DNA from: Streptomyces phaeolivaceus
Lineage (GTDB): Bacteria; Actinomycetota; Actinomycetes; Streptomycetales; Streptomycetaceae
Assembly (NCBI RefSeq): GCF_009184865.1
Contig: NZ_CP045096.1
Span: 1,736,001-1,800,000 of the forward strand
Length of the DNA: 64,000 nucleotides
Direction of reading: 5' to 3'
Part shown: positions 50,645-60,040 of the stretch, piece by piece
How positions within the stretch are numbered: the stretch's first letter is position 1
Layout of the letters: each line of letters starts with the position of its first letter
The notes under the pieces: generated by a model
What the model saw: only the letters and a program-made list of their open reading frames with translations
Databases searched by the model: none
Told to the model about the DNA's origin: nothing
Program-made: the position numbers and the translations under genes

Positions 50645-51613
50645 CTACGCGGCCAGCGCCCCCGGGATCACCGCGTGCGGGCCGAACTTCTCCCGTGCGC
50701 GGTCCGCGACCTCCTCGATACGGCGGACCTTCTCGTCGACCGGGTCGAAGGCGAGCTGATGGGAGGCCTGGTCGGCGGGGGTGAGGCCCTCGGCGCGGAG
50801 GGCGATCGCGCGGACGCGGGCGCGCTGGAGGCCGAGGGCGTCGTACAGGGAGTAGGCCGTCGCGGTGAGCGCCGGGGAGTGGGCGGTCGGCTCCTTGAGG
50901 GTGCGGGTGCGGCTGGTGGACGTGCGGTCGGCGTAGCGGACGGTGAGGGTCAGGGTGCGGCAGACCTTGTCCAGGGCGCGCAGCCGGGAGCCCAGTTCCC
51001 CGGTGCCGGCGAGCAGGGCGCGGCGGTGCCGGTCGGGGTTCAACTCGTCGAGGGGGAAGGGGTGTTCGGTGGCGAGGGAGCGGGCGGCGGCGTTGGGTAC
51101 GACCCGGCTCCGGTCGACGCCGCTCGCCTTCTCGCGCAGTTCGCGGCCGGTCCGCGCGCCGACCAGGCGCTGGAGCGTGGACAGGGGCGCGCAGGCGACC
51201 GCGCCGAGGGTGTCGAGGCCGTACTCGCGCAGGGTGCGGGCGGTCGCGGTGCCGACGCCGGGCAGCGCGCCGACCGGCAGTTCGGCGAGGAAGTCGACGA
51301 CCAGGTCCTCGGGCACCGCGCACGGCACACCCGGCGCCGCCGCGCCCAGCGCCAGCCGTGCCGTCAGCGGTCCGGGCCCGGCGCCGATCAGGCAGTCGAC
51401 GCCGTACAGCGCGAGGGCGCGGACCCGGATCAGCCGGGCCAGTTCCTCGGCGTCCCGACCGAAGTACCGTTCGGCGCCCCGCAGATCGGCCAGCGCCCCG
51501 TCGGGCGGCAGCGCCTGGACGACCGGGGTGAAGTCCTCGACCAGCCCGAGGAGACCGGGCAGCGCGGCCTCGTACCTCGGCGGCAACTGGAAACGTACGC
51601 AGAGGATGGTCAT
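50645..51613 (-). CDS. Y-family polymerase-like protein, ImuB type
   Basis: 322 residues from ATG 51613, overlapping the DnaE2 stop by 4 bp. The helix-hairpin-helix region LPVGALPGVGTATARTLREYGLDTLGAVA and a little-finger-like C-terminus are present. The acidic catalytic motifs of active Y-family enzymes are not seen: the N-terminus is ILCVRFQLPPRY without the first Asp, and the SxDE motif is replaced by ALADLRGAERYFG, resembling ImuB. QLAF near the C-terminus could be a clamp-binding motif. It probably serves as a non-catalytic partner of DnaE2. Confidence 0.78.
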   Translation of the reverse strand: MTILCVRFQLPPRYEAALPGLLGLVEDFTPVVQALPPDGALADLRGAERYFGRDAEELARLIRVRALALYGVDCLIGAGPGPLTARLALGAAAPGVPCAVPEDLVVDFLAELPVGALPGVGTATARTLREYGLDTLGAVACAPLSTLQRLVGARTGRELREKASGVDRSRVVPNAAARSLATEHPFPLDELNPDRHRRALLAGTGELGSRLRALDKVCRTLTLTVRYADRTSTSRTRTLKEPTAHSPALTATAYSLYDALGLQRARVRAIALRAEGLTPADQASHQLAFDPVDEKVRRIEEVADRAREKFGPHAVIPGALAA

Positions 51614-54600
51614 CCCGCACTCCCTGGACTCTGGTGCCACAACTTCCGTACCTGAGAAGGACCTTGTGAGGGCTCTTCGCCCGCGGGCCGCAGATCGGCC
51701 CATGGATGCATCTCGTAGCCGGTGGGCATCCGGATCCGGCGGCCCGGGTCGCCGCGCCGCCCGCCGTCGCTGTCACCGCTCCCCGGAACACCCCCGGTGT
51801 CCAGGGGCTCCGGCTCCGCCAGCCGGGGCGCGACCGCGTCGAGGCCGCCCTCGCGCCGCAGTTCCACCAGCTCGGCGAGGTTCCAGGCCGCCGCGCCCAC
51901 CACGCTGAGGCTGCGCGGGCCGCGCCGCTGCACCACCCCGCGCACCAGCAGCAGCCAGGAGTGGAAGACGGTGTGGGCGCAGGCGTCGTGGGAGTCGTCG
52001 AAGAAGGCGAGGTCGACCAGGCCGGTGCCGTCGTCGAGGGTGGTGAAGACGACCCGCTTGCCGGAGCGGATCGGCGGGGTCTGGGTCGCCGCCTTGGCGC
52101 CCGCGACCAGTACCGTCTCGCCGTGCCGCGCCTCGCGCAGCCGCCGCGCCGACACCACGCCCAGCTCGTCGAGGAACGCCCGGTGGTCGTCCATCAGATT
52201 GCGTGAGACGTCCATCGACAGCACGCCCAGCTCGGCGCTGAGCCGCTCGGCGGAGGACAGGTCCGGCAGCCCGGCCGACGCGGTCCGCCGCCCACCCGCC
52301 AAAGGCAACTGCCCACCGCCCGCACCCCGGCCGCTCCGCTGCAGCTCGGTCAAGTGCAGTTGCAGATCACGCCGGTTGGCCCCGAACGCGTCCAACGCGC
52401 CCACCTGCGCCAGCCGTCCGGCCAGCGGCCGGCTCGGCCGCGCCCGCTCCCAGAAGTCCAGCAGCGAGGCGTACGGCTGCCCGTCCACGATCCGCGCCGC
52501 CTCGGCCTCACTGATGCCATGCACATCGGAGAGCGCGAGCCGGACCCCCCACACCTTCACCTCTCCCGAACCAGAACCCGTCCCCGAACCCCTTGATTCA
52601 GACACCAGTTCGATACGGTGGGCGACCGCCGACCGGTTCACGTCCAACGGCAGGATCGGCACCCCCCGCCGCCGCGCGTCCGCCAGCAGCAGCCGCTTCG
52701 GATACATCCCGGGGTCATGGGTGAGCAGCCCCGCGTAGAACGCCGCCGGATGATGCGTCTTCAGCCACGCCGACTGGTACGTCGGCACCGCGAACGCCAC
52801 CGCGTGCGCCTTGCAGAAGCCGTACGACCCGAAGGCCTCGACGATCTCCCAGGTCCGCCCGATCGTCTCGGCGTCGTACCCCTTCGCCGCCGCGTGCTGC
52901 GCGAACCAGACCCGGATCCGCCCCTGCGACTCGGGGTCGGACAGCCCGCGCCGCACCCGGTCCGCCTCGTCCCGGCCGCAGCCGGTCATCAGGTGCACGA
53001 TGTCGATGATCTGCTCATGGAAGACGACCACGCCGTACGTCTCCCGCAGCGGCTCCGCCAGATCCTCGTGCGGATAGCGGATCGGCGCCCGCCCGTGCCG
53101 GGCCGCGATGAACGGCCGCACCATGTCGGCGGCGACCGGCCCCGGCCGGAAGAGGGAGATGTCGACCACGAGGTCGTGGAAGGTGGCCGGCTGGAGCCGC
53201 CCCACCAGGTCCCGCTGCCCCGGCGACTCGATCTGGAAGCAGCCCAACGTCTCGGTGGAACGGATGAGTTCGTACGTCGCCGGATCGCCGGCCCCGCGCT
53301 CGAAGTCGAGCGCGTCCAGGTCGACCCGCTCCCCCGTGGCCCGCGCCACCTCCGCCACCGCGTGCGCCATCGCCGACTGCATCCGCACGCCCAGGACGTC
53401 GAGCTTGAGCAGCCCGAGGTCCTCGACGTCGTCCTTGTCGAACTGGGACATGGGGAACCCCTCGCCGCTGGTCGGCATCACCGGCGTACGGCGGAGCAGG
53501 GACGCGTCGGAGAGGAGCACCCCGCACGGGTGCATGGCGACTCCGCGCGGGAGGGCGTCCAGCGCCTCGACCAGCTCCCACAGTCGGCCGTACTTCGCTC
53601 CTTCCCGCTGGAACTCCCCCGCCAACTGCCTGAGTTCGGGCAGCTCTTCGAGCGCCGCGCGCGCGTCCCGTGCCCTGATGTGCGGGAAGGACTTGGCGAT
53701 CCGGTCGATGTCGGCGGGGTCCAGGGAGAGGGCCGCGCCCACGTCGCGGACGGCGTGCCGGACGCGGTACGTCTCCGGCATCGCGACGGTCGCCACCCGC
53801 TCGGTGCCGAACCGGGCGATGATCGCGCGGTAGACCTCCAGACGGCGCGCGGACTCCACGTCGATGTCGATGTCGGGCAGCACGACCCGGCGCCTGGACA
53901 GGAACCGCTCCATCAGCAGGCCGTGTTCGACGGGATCGGCGTGCGCGATGTCCAGGAGGTGGTTCACCAGGGAGCCCGCGCCGGAGCCGCGCGCGGCGAC
54001 CCGGATGCCCATCTTCCTCACGTCGTCGACGACTTGAGCGACCGTCAGGAAGTAGGAGGCGACGCCGTGGTGGGCGATCACGTCCAGCTCCCGGTGCATC
54101 CGCTCCCAGTACGCGTGCCGGGCGCCGTAGCCGTGCCGCACCATCCCGGCCGCCGCCCGTGAGGCCAGCGCCCGCTGGGCGGTGCGGCGGCCCGCGCCGA
54201 CGAGACGCGGCTCGGGGAAGTGGACGGTGCCGAGGCCGAGGTCGTCCTCCGGGTCGACCAGACACTCGGCGGCCGTGGCCCGGGTCTGCTCCAGCAGCCG
54301 GTACGCGGTGTCACGGCGGTATCCGGCGGCCTCGACCACCCGCTCGGCGACACCCAGCATGGCGTCCGCGCCCTTGAGCCAGGCCTCCCCGGAGTCCAGC
54401 TCGCCCCTGGGGTCGACGGGGACGAGCCGCCGGGCCGCGTCCAGAACGTCGGCGACCGGGCCCATCCCGGGGTCGGCGTACCGTACGGCGTTGCTGAGCA
54501 CGGGCCGTACGCGCTGCTCGGCGGCGAAGCCGACGGTCCGGGCGGCCAGCCGCAGCGAGCCGGGGCCGGTGCCCTCACGGCCGTGCCACACCGCCTCCAG

Positions 54601-55203
54601 CCGCAGGGCGTCGCCGTACCGCTCCCGCCAGGGTCCGAGGAGTCTCGCGGCGCGGTCGGGGCGCCCGGCGGCCAGCGCGCGCCCCACGTCGGAGGCGGGG
54701 CCGAGCAGCACGGTCAGGCCCTCGGCGGCGCACTCCGCCCAGGGCAGCAGCGGTGGAGTCTCGGTCCTGCCCCCGCCCGGACCACCTCCCGCATGCGCCG
54801 CCGAAACGATTCTGCACAGCTCGGCCCAGCCGCTCGCACCCTCGCGCGCGAGGAACGTCGCCCGAGGAGTCGACTCGTCGACGAAGGCACCGCCGCGCAC
54901 GGGGGCACGCCGCCGGGCCTGCCGTCCGGCGCCGGGCGCGGCGCCGGACACGAGCGCGGGCACCTCCACCGCCAGCTCCACCCCGAACAGCGGACGGATC
55001 CCGGCCCCGGCGCAGGCCTTGGCGAACCGGACCGCCCCCGCGAGGGTGTCCCGGTCGGTGAGCGCGAGGGCGTCCATGCCCCGCCCGGAGGCGCGCTCGG
55101 CCAGCCGCTCCGGATGCGAGGCCCCGTATCGGAGGGAGAACCCGGAGACGGTGCGCAGATGCGTGAACCCCGGCACACGCACCTCCCGTACTCGGTCGAT
55201 CAC
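51610..55203 (-). CDS. dnaE2: Error-prone DNA polymerase III alpha-like DnaE2
   Basis: 1197 residues, PolIII alpha family. PHP domain at the N-terminus (FTHLRTVSGFSLRYGASHPERLAERA; LALTDRDTLAGAVRFAKACAG). Palm catalytic Asp residues are in VLPDIDIDVESARR and DLGLLKLDVLGVRM; a C-terminal OB domain follows (GKRVVFTTLDDGTGLVDLAFFDD). This layout and length fit DnaE2 mutagenic translesion polymerases rather than the replicative DnaE1. ATG 55203. Two LexA-like boxes (55209-55222, 55255-55270) lie upstream, so it is probably SOS-induced, with the ImuB-like gene co-transcribed. No ImuA gene is present here. Confidence 0.94.
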   Translation of the reverse strand: MIDRVREVRVPGFTHLRTVSGFSLRYGASHPERLAERASGRGMDALALTDRDTLAGAVRFAKACAGAGIRPLFGVELAVEVPALVSGAAPGAGRQARRRAPVRGGAFVDESTPRATFLAREGASGWAELCRIVSAAHAGGGPGGGRTETPPLLPWAECAAEGLTVLLGPASDVGRALAAGRPDRAARLLGPWRERYGDALRLEAVWHGREGTGPGSLRLAARTVGFAAEQRVRPVLSNAVRYADPGMGPVADVLDAARRLVPVDPRGELDSGEAWLKGADAMLGVAERVVEAAGYRRDTAYRLLEQTRATAAECLVDPEDDLGLGTVHFPEPRLVGAGRRTAQRALASRAAAGMVRHGYGARHAYWERMHRELDVIAHHGVASYFLTVAQVVDDVRKMGIRVAARGSGAGSLVNHLLDIAHADPVEHGLLMERFLSRRRVVLPDIDIDVESARRLEVYRAIIARFGTERVATVAMPETYRVRHAVRDVGAALSLDPADIDRIAKSFPHIRARDARAALEELPELRQLAGEFQREGAKYGRLWELVEALDALPRGVAMHPCGVLLSDASLLRRTPVMPTSGEGFPMSQFDKDDVEDLGLLKLDVLGVRMQSAMAHAVAEVARATGERVDLDALDFERGAGDPATYELIRSTETLGCFQIESPGQRDLVGRLQPATFHDLVVDISLFRPGPVAADMVRPFIAARHGRAPIRYPHEDLAEPLRETYGVVVFHEQIIDIVHLMTGCGRDEADRVRRGLSDPESQGRIRVWFAQHAAAKGYDAETIGRTWEIVEAFGSYGFCKAHAVAFAVPTYQSAWLKTHHPAAFYAGLLTHDPGMYPKRLLLADARRRGVPILPLDVNRSAVAHRIELVSESRGSGTGSGSGEVKVWGVRLALSDVHGISEAEAARIVDGQPYASLLDFWERARPSRPLAGRLAQVGALDAFGANRRDLQLHLTELQRSGRGAGGGQLPLAGGRRTASAGLPDLSSAERLSAELGVLSMDVSRNLMDDHRAFLDELGVVSARRLREARHGETVLVAGAKAATQTPPIRSGKRVVFTTLDDGTGLVDLAFFDDSHDACAHTVFHSWLLLVRGVVQRRGPRSLSVVGAAAWNLAELVELRREGGLDAVAPRLAEPEPLDTGGVPGSGDSDGGRRGDPGRRIRMPTGYEMHPWADLRPAGEEPSQGPSQVRKLWHQSPGSAG

Positions 55204-55208
55204 TCGAC

Positions 55209-55222
55209 TCGAACATCAGTTC
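55209..55222. promoter_or_regulatory. LexA-like box 1
   Basis: TCGAAC, ATCA, GTTC: matches the actinobacterial SOS-box core GAAC-N4-GTTC and lies 6 bp upstream of the dnaE2 start, over its ribosome site. Binding would block transcription early. Confidence 0.5.
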
Positions 55223-55254
55223 CCAGCCTTCCCGCCTCCACCATAGACCACTTT

Positions 55255-55270
55255 TCGAACTTCTGTACGA
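55255..55270. promoter_or_regulatory. LexA-like box 2
   Basis: TCGAAC, TTCT, GTACGA: one mismatch to the palindrome TCGAAC-N4-GTTCGA, 52 bp upstream of dnaE2 and 58 bp before the divergent membrane protein gene. Two boxes of this type in one promoter support SOS control. Confidence 0.6.
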
Positions 55271-55327
55271 CAACCATTCGGCCCCGTCCCACCTGCGCAA
55301 ACGCCCCCCGCCTCGGACCGTGAGGAC

Positions 55328-56395
55328 ATGACACAGACGGCCGCCCCCGGCCCCTCCCCCGCCTCCGACCCCAGGTCCTTCCTCGACGAACTCAGGGACG
55401 GGGTCACCCCCCGGGCCACCCTGCTCGTCATCGGGGTGCTCGCCCTGCAACTGCTCTTCATCGCCTCGTACGTGGGAGCGCTGCACAACCCGAAGCTCAG
55501 GGACGTGCCGTTCGGGGTGGTCGCGCCGCAGGCCGCGGTGGCCGAGCAGGCGGTGACCCGGCTGGAGCGGCTGCCGGGCGAGCCGCTGGACCCGCGGACG
55601 GTGGCCGACCGGGCGGCGGCGCGCGAGCTGATCGTGGACCGGGAGATCGACGGCGCCCTGCTGATCGACCCGGCCGGCACCACCGACACCCTGCTGGTCG
55701 CCTCCGGCGGCGGTCGCACCCTCGCCAATGCGCTGGTCACACTCGTCACCGCGCTGGAGAAGTCCGAGGGCCGCACGCTGCGGACGGTGGACGTGGCCCC
55801 GGCCGACATCGGGGACGCCAACGGGCTCACGTCCTTCTACCTGGTCGTGGGCTGGTGCGTCGGCGGCTATCTGTGCGCGTCGGCGCTGGCGATGAGCGCG
55901 GGGGCGCGGCCCACCAACATCCGGCGCGGCATCATCCGGCTGGCCGTCCTGGCGCTGTTCGCGGTGCTCGGCGGACTCGGCGGCGCGGTGATCGCCGGGC
56001 CGGTCCTGACCGCGCTGCCGGGCAGTGTGGCGGCGCTGTGGGGGCTGGGGGCGCTGGTCGTCTTCGCGGTGGGCGCGGCCACGCTGGCGCTCCAGTGCGT
56101 CTTCGGGATCGCCGGTATCGGCGTGGCCGTCCTGCTGGTGGTGATCACGGGCAACCCGAGCGCGGGCGGCGCGCTGCCGCCGCCGCTGCTGCCGCCGTTC
56201 TGGGCGGCGATCGGCCCGGCGCTGCCCCCGGGCGCGGGCGTCTGGGTGGCCCGCTCGATCGCGTACTTCGAGGGCAACGACATCACCGGCCCGCTGCTGG
56301 TGCTCTCGGCCTGGGCGGTGGCGGGGGCCGCCATCACCTTGGTGATGGCGGCCCTGAGGCGAAAGCCGGAATCCCGGCCCGCCGCCGAAGCCTGA
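55328..56395 (+). CDS. ABC-2/YhgE-like integral membrane protein
   Basis: 355 residues. One N-terminal TM (LLVIGVLALQLLFIASYVGALH), an extracytosolic domain of about 130 residues, then five or so C-terminal helices (YLVVGWCVGGYLCASALAMSAG; LAVLALFAVLGGLGGAVIAG; LWGLGALVVFAVGAATLALQCVFG; WAVAGAAITLVMAAL). This is the DUF3533/YhgE layout of ABC-2-like membrane proteins without an ATPase gene nearby. The substrate is unknown. Its stop lies inside a 7-bp tandem repeat. Confidence 0.8.
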   Translation: MTQTAAPGPSPASDPRSFLDELRDGVTPRATLLVIGVLALQLLFIASYVGALHNPKLRDVPFGVVAPQAAVAEQAVTRLERLPGEPLDPRTVADRAAARELIVDREIDGALLIDPAGTTDTLLVASGGGRTLANALVTLVTALEKSEGRTLRTVDVAPADIGDANGLTSFYLVVGWCVGGYLCASALAMSAGARPTNIRRGIIRLAVLALFAVLGGLGGAVIAGPVLTALPGSVAALWGLGALVVFAVGAATLALQCVFGIAGIGVAVLLVVITGNPSAGGALPPPLLPPFWAAIGPALPPGAGVWVARSIAYFEGNDITGPLLVLSAWAVAGAAITLVMAALRRKPESRPAAEA

Positions 56396-56473
56396 GGTCT
56401 GAGGCCTGAGGCCTGAAGCCTGAGGCCTGAGGCCTGAAGCCTGAGGCCTGAAGCCTGAGGCCTGAAGCCTCAG
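56390..56473. repeat. Tandem 7-bp repeat, 12 copies, over the 3' end of the membrane gene
   Basis: Units GCCTGAG and GCCTGAA alternate irregularly (12 heptamers, one GTCTGAG, last one GCCTCAG). The first unit carries the TGA stop of the membrane protein and the array reaches to within 6 bp of the convergent protease stop. It contains stops in every frame on the plus strand, so copy change would be harmless. Very likely polymorphic. Confidence 0.92.
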
Positions 56474-56478
56474 ACCGG

Positions 56479-57558
56479 TCAGCCGATCTGCGTGCCGGTC
56501 GCCGACAGTGCCTCGGTGACGGGCTGGAAGAAGGTCTCGCCGCCCGAGGTGCAGTCGCCGCTGCCGCCGGAGGTGAGGCCGATGGCCTTGTCGCCGGAGA
56601 AGAGCGAGCCGCCGCTGTCACCGGGCTCGGCGCAGACGTCGGTCTGGACGAGGCCGTTGACGATGTCGCCGTTGCCGTAGTTCACGGTGGCGTCGAGGCC
56701 GGTGACCGTGCCGCTGTGGACCTGGGTGGTCGAGCCGCTGCGGGTGACCTTCATACCGACGGTCGCCTCGGCGGCGCCGGAGATGGCCTGGGTGGAGCCG
56801 TCGTAGAGGTTGACCTCGCTGGGGTGGTCGACGTCGGCGGTGTACTTGACCAGGCCGTAGTCGTCGCCGGGGAAGCTGGAGTCCGCGTTCTCGCCGATGA
56901 CCTGGCCGTCGGCCGACCATTCGGTGATGCCCTCGGTGCAGTGACCGGCCGTCAGGAAGAACGGCTCGCCGCCCTTGACCACGTTGAAGCCGAGGGAGCA
57001 CCGGCCGCTGCCGCCGGTGATGGCGTCGCCGCCCGCGACGAAGGGCTTGTACTCGCCCTGGGTGCGCTTGAGTTCGGCCTTGGCGCCGAGGCCGTCCACG
57101 ACCTTGGTGAGTCTCGCCAGCTCGGCCTTGGAGACGGTGCGGTCCGCGGTGACGACGACCTTGTTGGTGGTCGGGTCGGTGGCCCAGGCCGTGCCGGGGA
57201 TGGTGGCGTCCGCCTTGAGGGTCGTCCGGGCGCTCTTCAGCTCGGCGAGGGAGTGCTCGACGACACGGGCCTTGGCGCCGGCCGCCTCGACGGTCTCGGC
57301 GGCGGCCTCGTCCAGCACGTTCACGACGAGGAGCTTGCTCTTCGCGTCGTAGTACGTTCCCGCCGCGTCGGCACCGAGGTCCGCGTCGAGGGTCAGGGCG
57401 AGCTTTCCGGCCGCCGCGATGGAGAGCGCTTTCGGCTCGGAGGTCGGCGCGGTCTCGCTCGCGTTCGCAGTCTGGAAGGTCACTCCTGCGGCGACCAGCG
57501 CGGCGATGCCCGCGCCCGTCATGACGGCACGGCGCCTGGGTATGCGTCGGTGCTTCAA
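56479..57558 (-). CDS. Secreted S1 (streptogrisin-type) serine protease
   Basis: 359 residues with a TTG start (TTGAAGCACCGACGC), preceded by AGGAGG 7 nt upstream; no ATG exists near. Signal peptide, a long propeptide (about 30-175, including a Pro_Al_protease-type domain [11 protein letters not shown]...[17 protein letters not shown]), then the mature enzyme from about [10 protein letters not shown]. Triad: His in [10 protein letters not shown], Asp in GDDYGLVKY, Ser in [13 protein letters not shown]; Cys pairs as in streptogrisins. The propeptide is longer than in SGPB and similar to the SGPD class. The gene is alone, facing the membrane protein. Confidence 0.94.
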   Translation of the reverse strand: MKHRRIPRRRAVMTGAGIAALVAAGVTFQTANASETAPTSEPKALSIAAAGKLALTLDADLGADAAGTYYDAKSKLLVVNVLDEAAAETVEAAGAKARVVEHSLAELKSARTTLKADATIPGTAWATDPTTNKVVVTADRTVSKAELARLTKVVDGLGAKAELKRTQGEYKPFVAGGDAITGGSGRCSLGFNVVKGGEPFFLTAGHCTEGITEWSADGQVIGENADSSFPGDDYGLVKYTADVDHPSEVNLYDGSTQAISGAAEATVGMKVTRSGSTTQVHSGTVTGLDATVNYGNGDIVNGLVQTDVCAEPGDSGGSLFSGDKAIGLTSGGSGDCTSGGETFFQPVTEALSATGTQIG

Positions 57559-57901
57559 CTCACGTCCTCCTGTGGGGGGTTTGGCCGCGCGGGGCGTGGG
57601 GCCCCGGCGACCGCAATTCGTACGGCGTGGGGGGCGACCGACAAGAAGAAACGCCGCGTCCATGCCAACTGTGCGGCGCCCACTATTCCTAGGCGTGCAG
57701 GGGGCACACAAGGTCGACTTCAGGCCGGACGAGCGACCGGGGCGCACGCCCCCTATGCCGCTACCGTCCGGTAACACCCCACCTCACGCTCCCACCGGTT
57801 CGCACTGCAAACACGGCAAGCAACGGCCTCTTCAGCAACGGGTGAGGTCTAGTCCTGTCTGAAACTCGCCTATCGTGTGGGGAAATTCGGGGTGCGTTGG
57901 C

Positions 57902-58077
57902 GTGCGTTGGCGGGTGCGGGTGCGTGGGGCTGATCGCGCAGTTCCCCGCGCCCCTGAAGAGCCGGGGCTGCGCCCCGTGCTCTTCGGGCCGAAAAAGCAG
58001 GGGGCGCAGCCCCTGCTTTTTCAGGGGCGCGGGGAACTGCGCGATCAGCCCCCACTCACCCGCACCCGCCAACGCAC
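57902..58077. repeat. Long inverted repeat of Streptomyces extragenic element
   Basis: Left arm 57902-57958, right arm 58020-58077, near-perfect reverse complements over about 57 nt: GTGCGTTGGCGGGTGCGG..., then GGGCTGATCGCGCAGTT and CCCCGCGCCCCTGAA. The spacer is itself folded by two further hairpins, so the whole segment could extrude as a cruciform or a very stable RNA structure. The same core and direct-repeat prefix occur at 3181-3274, so this is a family with at least three copies in 64 kb. Confidence 0.85.
57992..58021. terminator. Bidirectional intrinsic terminator nested in the inverted repeat
   Basis: AAAAAGCAGGGG, GCGCAG loop, CCCCTGCTTTTT: perfect 12-bp stem ending in T5 on the plus strand and, by symmetry, on the minus strand. 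It would stop transcription coming from the slipin locus on the minus strand. Confidence 0.8.
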
Positions 58078-58086
58078 CCCCACCCG

Positions 58087-58871
58087 CTACGGCGCCCCCG
58101 GCCCCGGCGGAGCCCCTTGCTGGGCCCGTTCCAGGAACCGCAGCAGCTCCACCGGGAACGGCAGGACGAGCGTGGAGTTCTTCTCCGCCGCCACCGCCAC
58201 CACGGTCTGCAGCAACCGCAGTTGCAGCGCGGCGGGCTGCTCGGACATCTCCTTGGCCGCCTCGGCGAGCTTCTTGGAGGCCTGCGGCTCGGCGTCCGCG
58301 TTGACGACCCGCGCCCGCCGCTCCCGGTCCGCCTCGGCCTGCCGGGCCATGGACCGCTTCATGGTCTCGGGCAGCGAGACGTCCTTGATCTCGACCCGGT
58401 CGACGGTGACCCCCCACTCCACCGCCGGACTGTCGATCATCAGCTCAAACCCCTGGTTGAGCTTCTCCCGGTCGGCGAGCAGATCGTCCAGTTCGCTCTT
58501 GCCGATGATGGACCGCAGCGAGGTCTGGGCCATCTGGGAGCCGGCGAACCGGTAGTCCTCCACCCGTACGATCGCGTCCGCCGCCGAGGTCACCTTGAAG
58601 TAGACGACGGCGTCCACCCGCACGGTGACGTTGTCCCGGGTGATGCCCTCCTGCGCGGGCACCGGCACCGGCACGATGTGCATGTTGACCTTCTGGAGCC
58701 GGTCGACGAACGGCACCACCATCGTGAAGCCCGGCCCGCGCACCGTCGGCCTCAGCCGGCCGAGCCGGAAGCCCCCCGCTCGTACTGCTTCACGACCCGC
58801 GCCGCCGACATCACGTACACCGTGCCGACGGACACCAGGGCCACCCCCGCCGCCACCAGCTCCTCGACCAT
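58087..58871 (-). pseudogene. Slipin/SPFH (band 7) protein, frameshifted
   Basis: ATG 58871 starts a correct slipin N-terminus (MVEELVAAGVALVSVG...RVVKQYERG, one TM), but the frame ends after 39 residues at ASGSAG. The rest is in another frame from about 58777: FRLGRLRPTVRGPGFTMVVPFVDRLQ, ITRDNVTVRVDAVVYFKV, RSMARQAEADRERRARVVNADAE, to the stop at 58087. Relative to the family consensus ERGVVFRLGRL, about 4 nt are missing in a run of G next to CGGGGGGCTTCC. NADAEPQASKK also has Pro where the family has Leu. This suggests true decay, although a sequencing error in the G-run is possible. Function when intact: membrane scaffolding. Confidence 0.8.
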
Positions 58872-59008
58872 CACGGCCCCCAGGGTCCGAAGTGGGCGTA
58901 TGAGAGGGAGTACTCCACGGGCGCGCCGAGGGAGTACCCGCGGCGGCGCACACGCGCTCGGCGCGCACTCCGCACGCCTCTCGAAGGTAACTCCGCCGCC
59001 CGAACGAG

Positions 59009-59045
59009 GGCGAGCCCCCGCACACATGGTGTGTGGGGGCTCGCC
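59009..59045 (-). terminator. Terminator hairpin after the SGPB-like gene
   Basis: GGCGAGCCCCCGCACACA pairs with TGTGTGGGGGCTCGCC (one bulge) around a short loop, 93 bp downstream of the protease stop. No U-tract. Confidence 0.75.
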
Positions 59046-59137
59046 TGCTACCAGCCGCAGCTGGGTGGGGTCCGGCGCCGGGGGGAAGTGCGCCGGCCCC
59101 GTTCGGCCTGTTGACGTGTACGTGTATCGCCCAGCGC

Positions 59138-60040
59138 CTAGTAGACGCTGACCCCGTACGCGCTCAGGGCCTCGGTGACCGGCTGGAAGAAGGTCGTGCC
59201 ACCGGAGGTGCAGTTGCCGCTGCCTCCGGAGGTGAGACCGTACGCCACGCCGTTGCTGCCGTAGAGCGGGCCGCCGGAGTCGCCGGGCTCGGCACAGACC
59301 GTGGTCTGGATCATGCCGTAGACGATGTCGCCGCCACCGTAGTTCACGGTCGCGTTGAGAGCGGTCACGCGTCCGGTACGGGTACCGGTGGTGGAGCCGG
59401 TGCGGATGACATTGGTGCCCACGCTCGGAGTGGCGGCGCTGGTGATGTCGACGCTGCCCGCGGTGCCGTCCTTGGCGATGGTGGTGTTGCTGTAGCGCAC
59501 GAGGCCGTAGTCGTTGGTCGGGAAGCTCGACCCGGCGGTCGGGCCGAGGACCGTGGTGCGGCCGGAGTTGGAGTACCAGGTGCCCGCGCCGTCGGTGCAG
59601 TGACCGGCGGTCACGAAGTAGTACGTGCTCCCGCTGCGAACGTTGAAGCCCAGCGAGCAGCGCCAGCTGGTCGCGTAGATGGCGTCGCCGCCCTTGATCA
59701 GCTTGTTGAACTTGCCCGGGGTCCGCTTGATCGTCAGAGCGTCGGCGTTCTCGCCCGCCGCCTCCTTGATCTGCGCCAGCTCGCCCTGGGAGACGGTGCT
59801 GTCGATGGTGACGACGACCTTGTCCGTCGCCGGGTCGATCGCCCAGGCGGTGCCCGGGATATCGGCCTTGAGCACCGATGAGCTGGCGCTCTTGAGCTCG
59901 GAGGCGCTGAACGTCTGGGTGCCTGCCGCGTTGGCGGTGGGGACCGTGACGGCGGCCGCGGCCGCGAGTCCGGCGGTCACGGCGATCAGCCGGGTCCGTC
60001 TCGCTATACCGCTGCGGGGGGTGGTGCGCTTGATCCTCAC
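59138..60040 (-). CDS. Secreted streptogrisin B-like serine protease
   Basis: 300 residues, GTG start with GGAGGG 10 nt upstream; size equals the S. griseus SGPB precursor. Signal peptide ([17 protein letters not shown]...), short propeptide (about 40-115), mature chain starting near [20 protein letters not shown]. Triad: His in [10 protein letters not shown], Asp in [10 protein letters not shown], Ser in [15 protein letters not shown]-terminus [13 protein letters not shown] is as in SGPB. Extracellular chymotrypsin-like protease activated by self-processing. The second S1 protease lies 1.6 kb away, so the two may be an old tandem duplication. Confidence 0.96.
   Translation of the reverse strand: MRIKRTTPRSGIARRTRLIAVTAGLAAAAAVTVPTANAAGTQTFSASELKSASSSVLKADIPGTAWAIDPATDKVVVTIDSTVSQGELAQIKEAAGENADALTIKRTPGKFNKLIKGGDAIYATSWRCSLGFNVRSGSTYYFVTAGHCTDGAGTWYSNSGRTTVLGPTAGSSFPTNDYGLVRYSNTTIAKDGTAGSVDITSAATPSVGTNVIRTGSTTGTRTGRVTALNATVNYGGGDIVYGMIQTTVCAEPGDSGGPLYGSNGVAYGLTSGGSGNCTSGGTTFFQPVTEALSAYGVSVY

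Larger units (their letters stand above)
57559..58086. other. Intergenic region with repeat elements between protease and slipin genes
   Basis: No gene. From 57559 to about 57900 it holds the protease promoter region (GC-rich, no clear -10/-35) and nothing else recognised. From 57902 to 58077 it is filled by a long inverted repeat enclosing a hairpin terminator. Confidence 0.6.

Noticed and set aside
50523..50660. Possible small minus-strand gene ending LWERLGLIAPYGPLRPAW
   Set aside because: The peptide looks protein-like, but no start with a ribosome site was found outside the Y-family gene; left uncalled.
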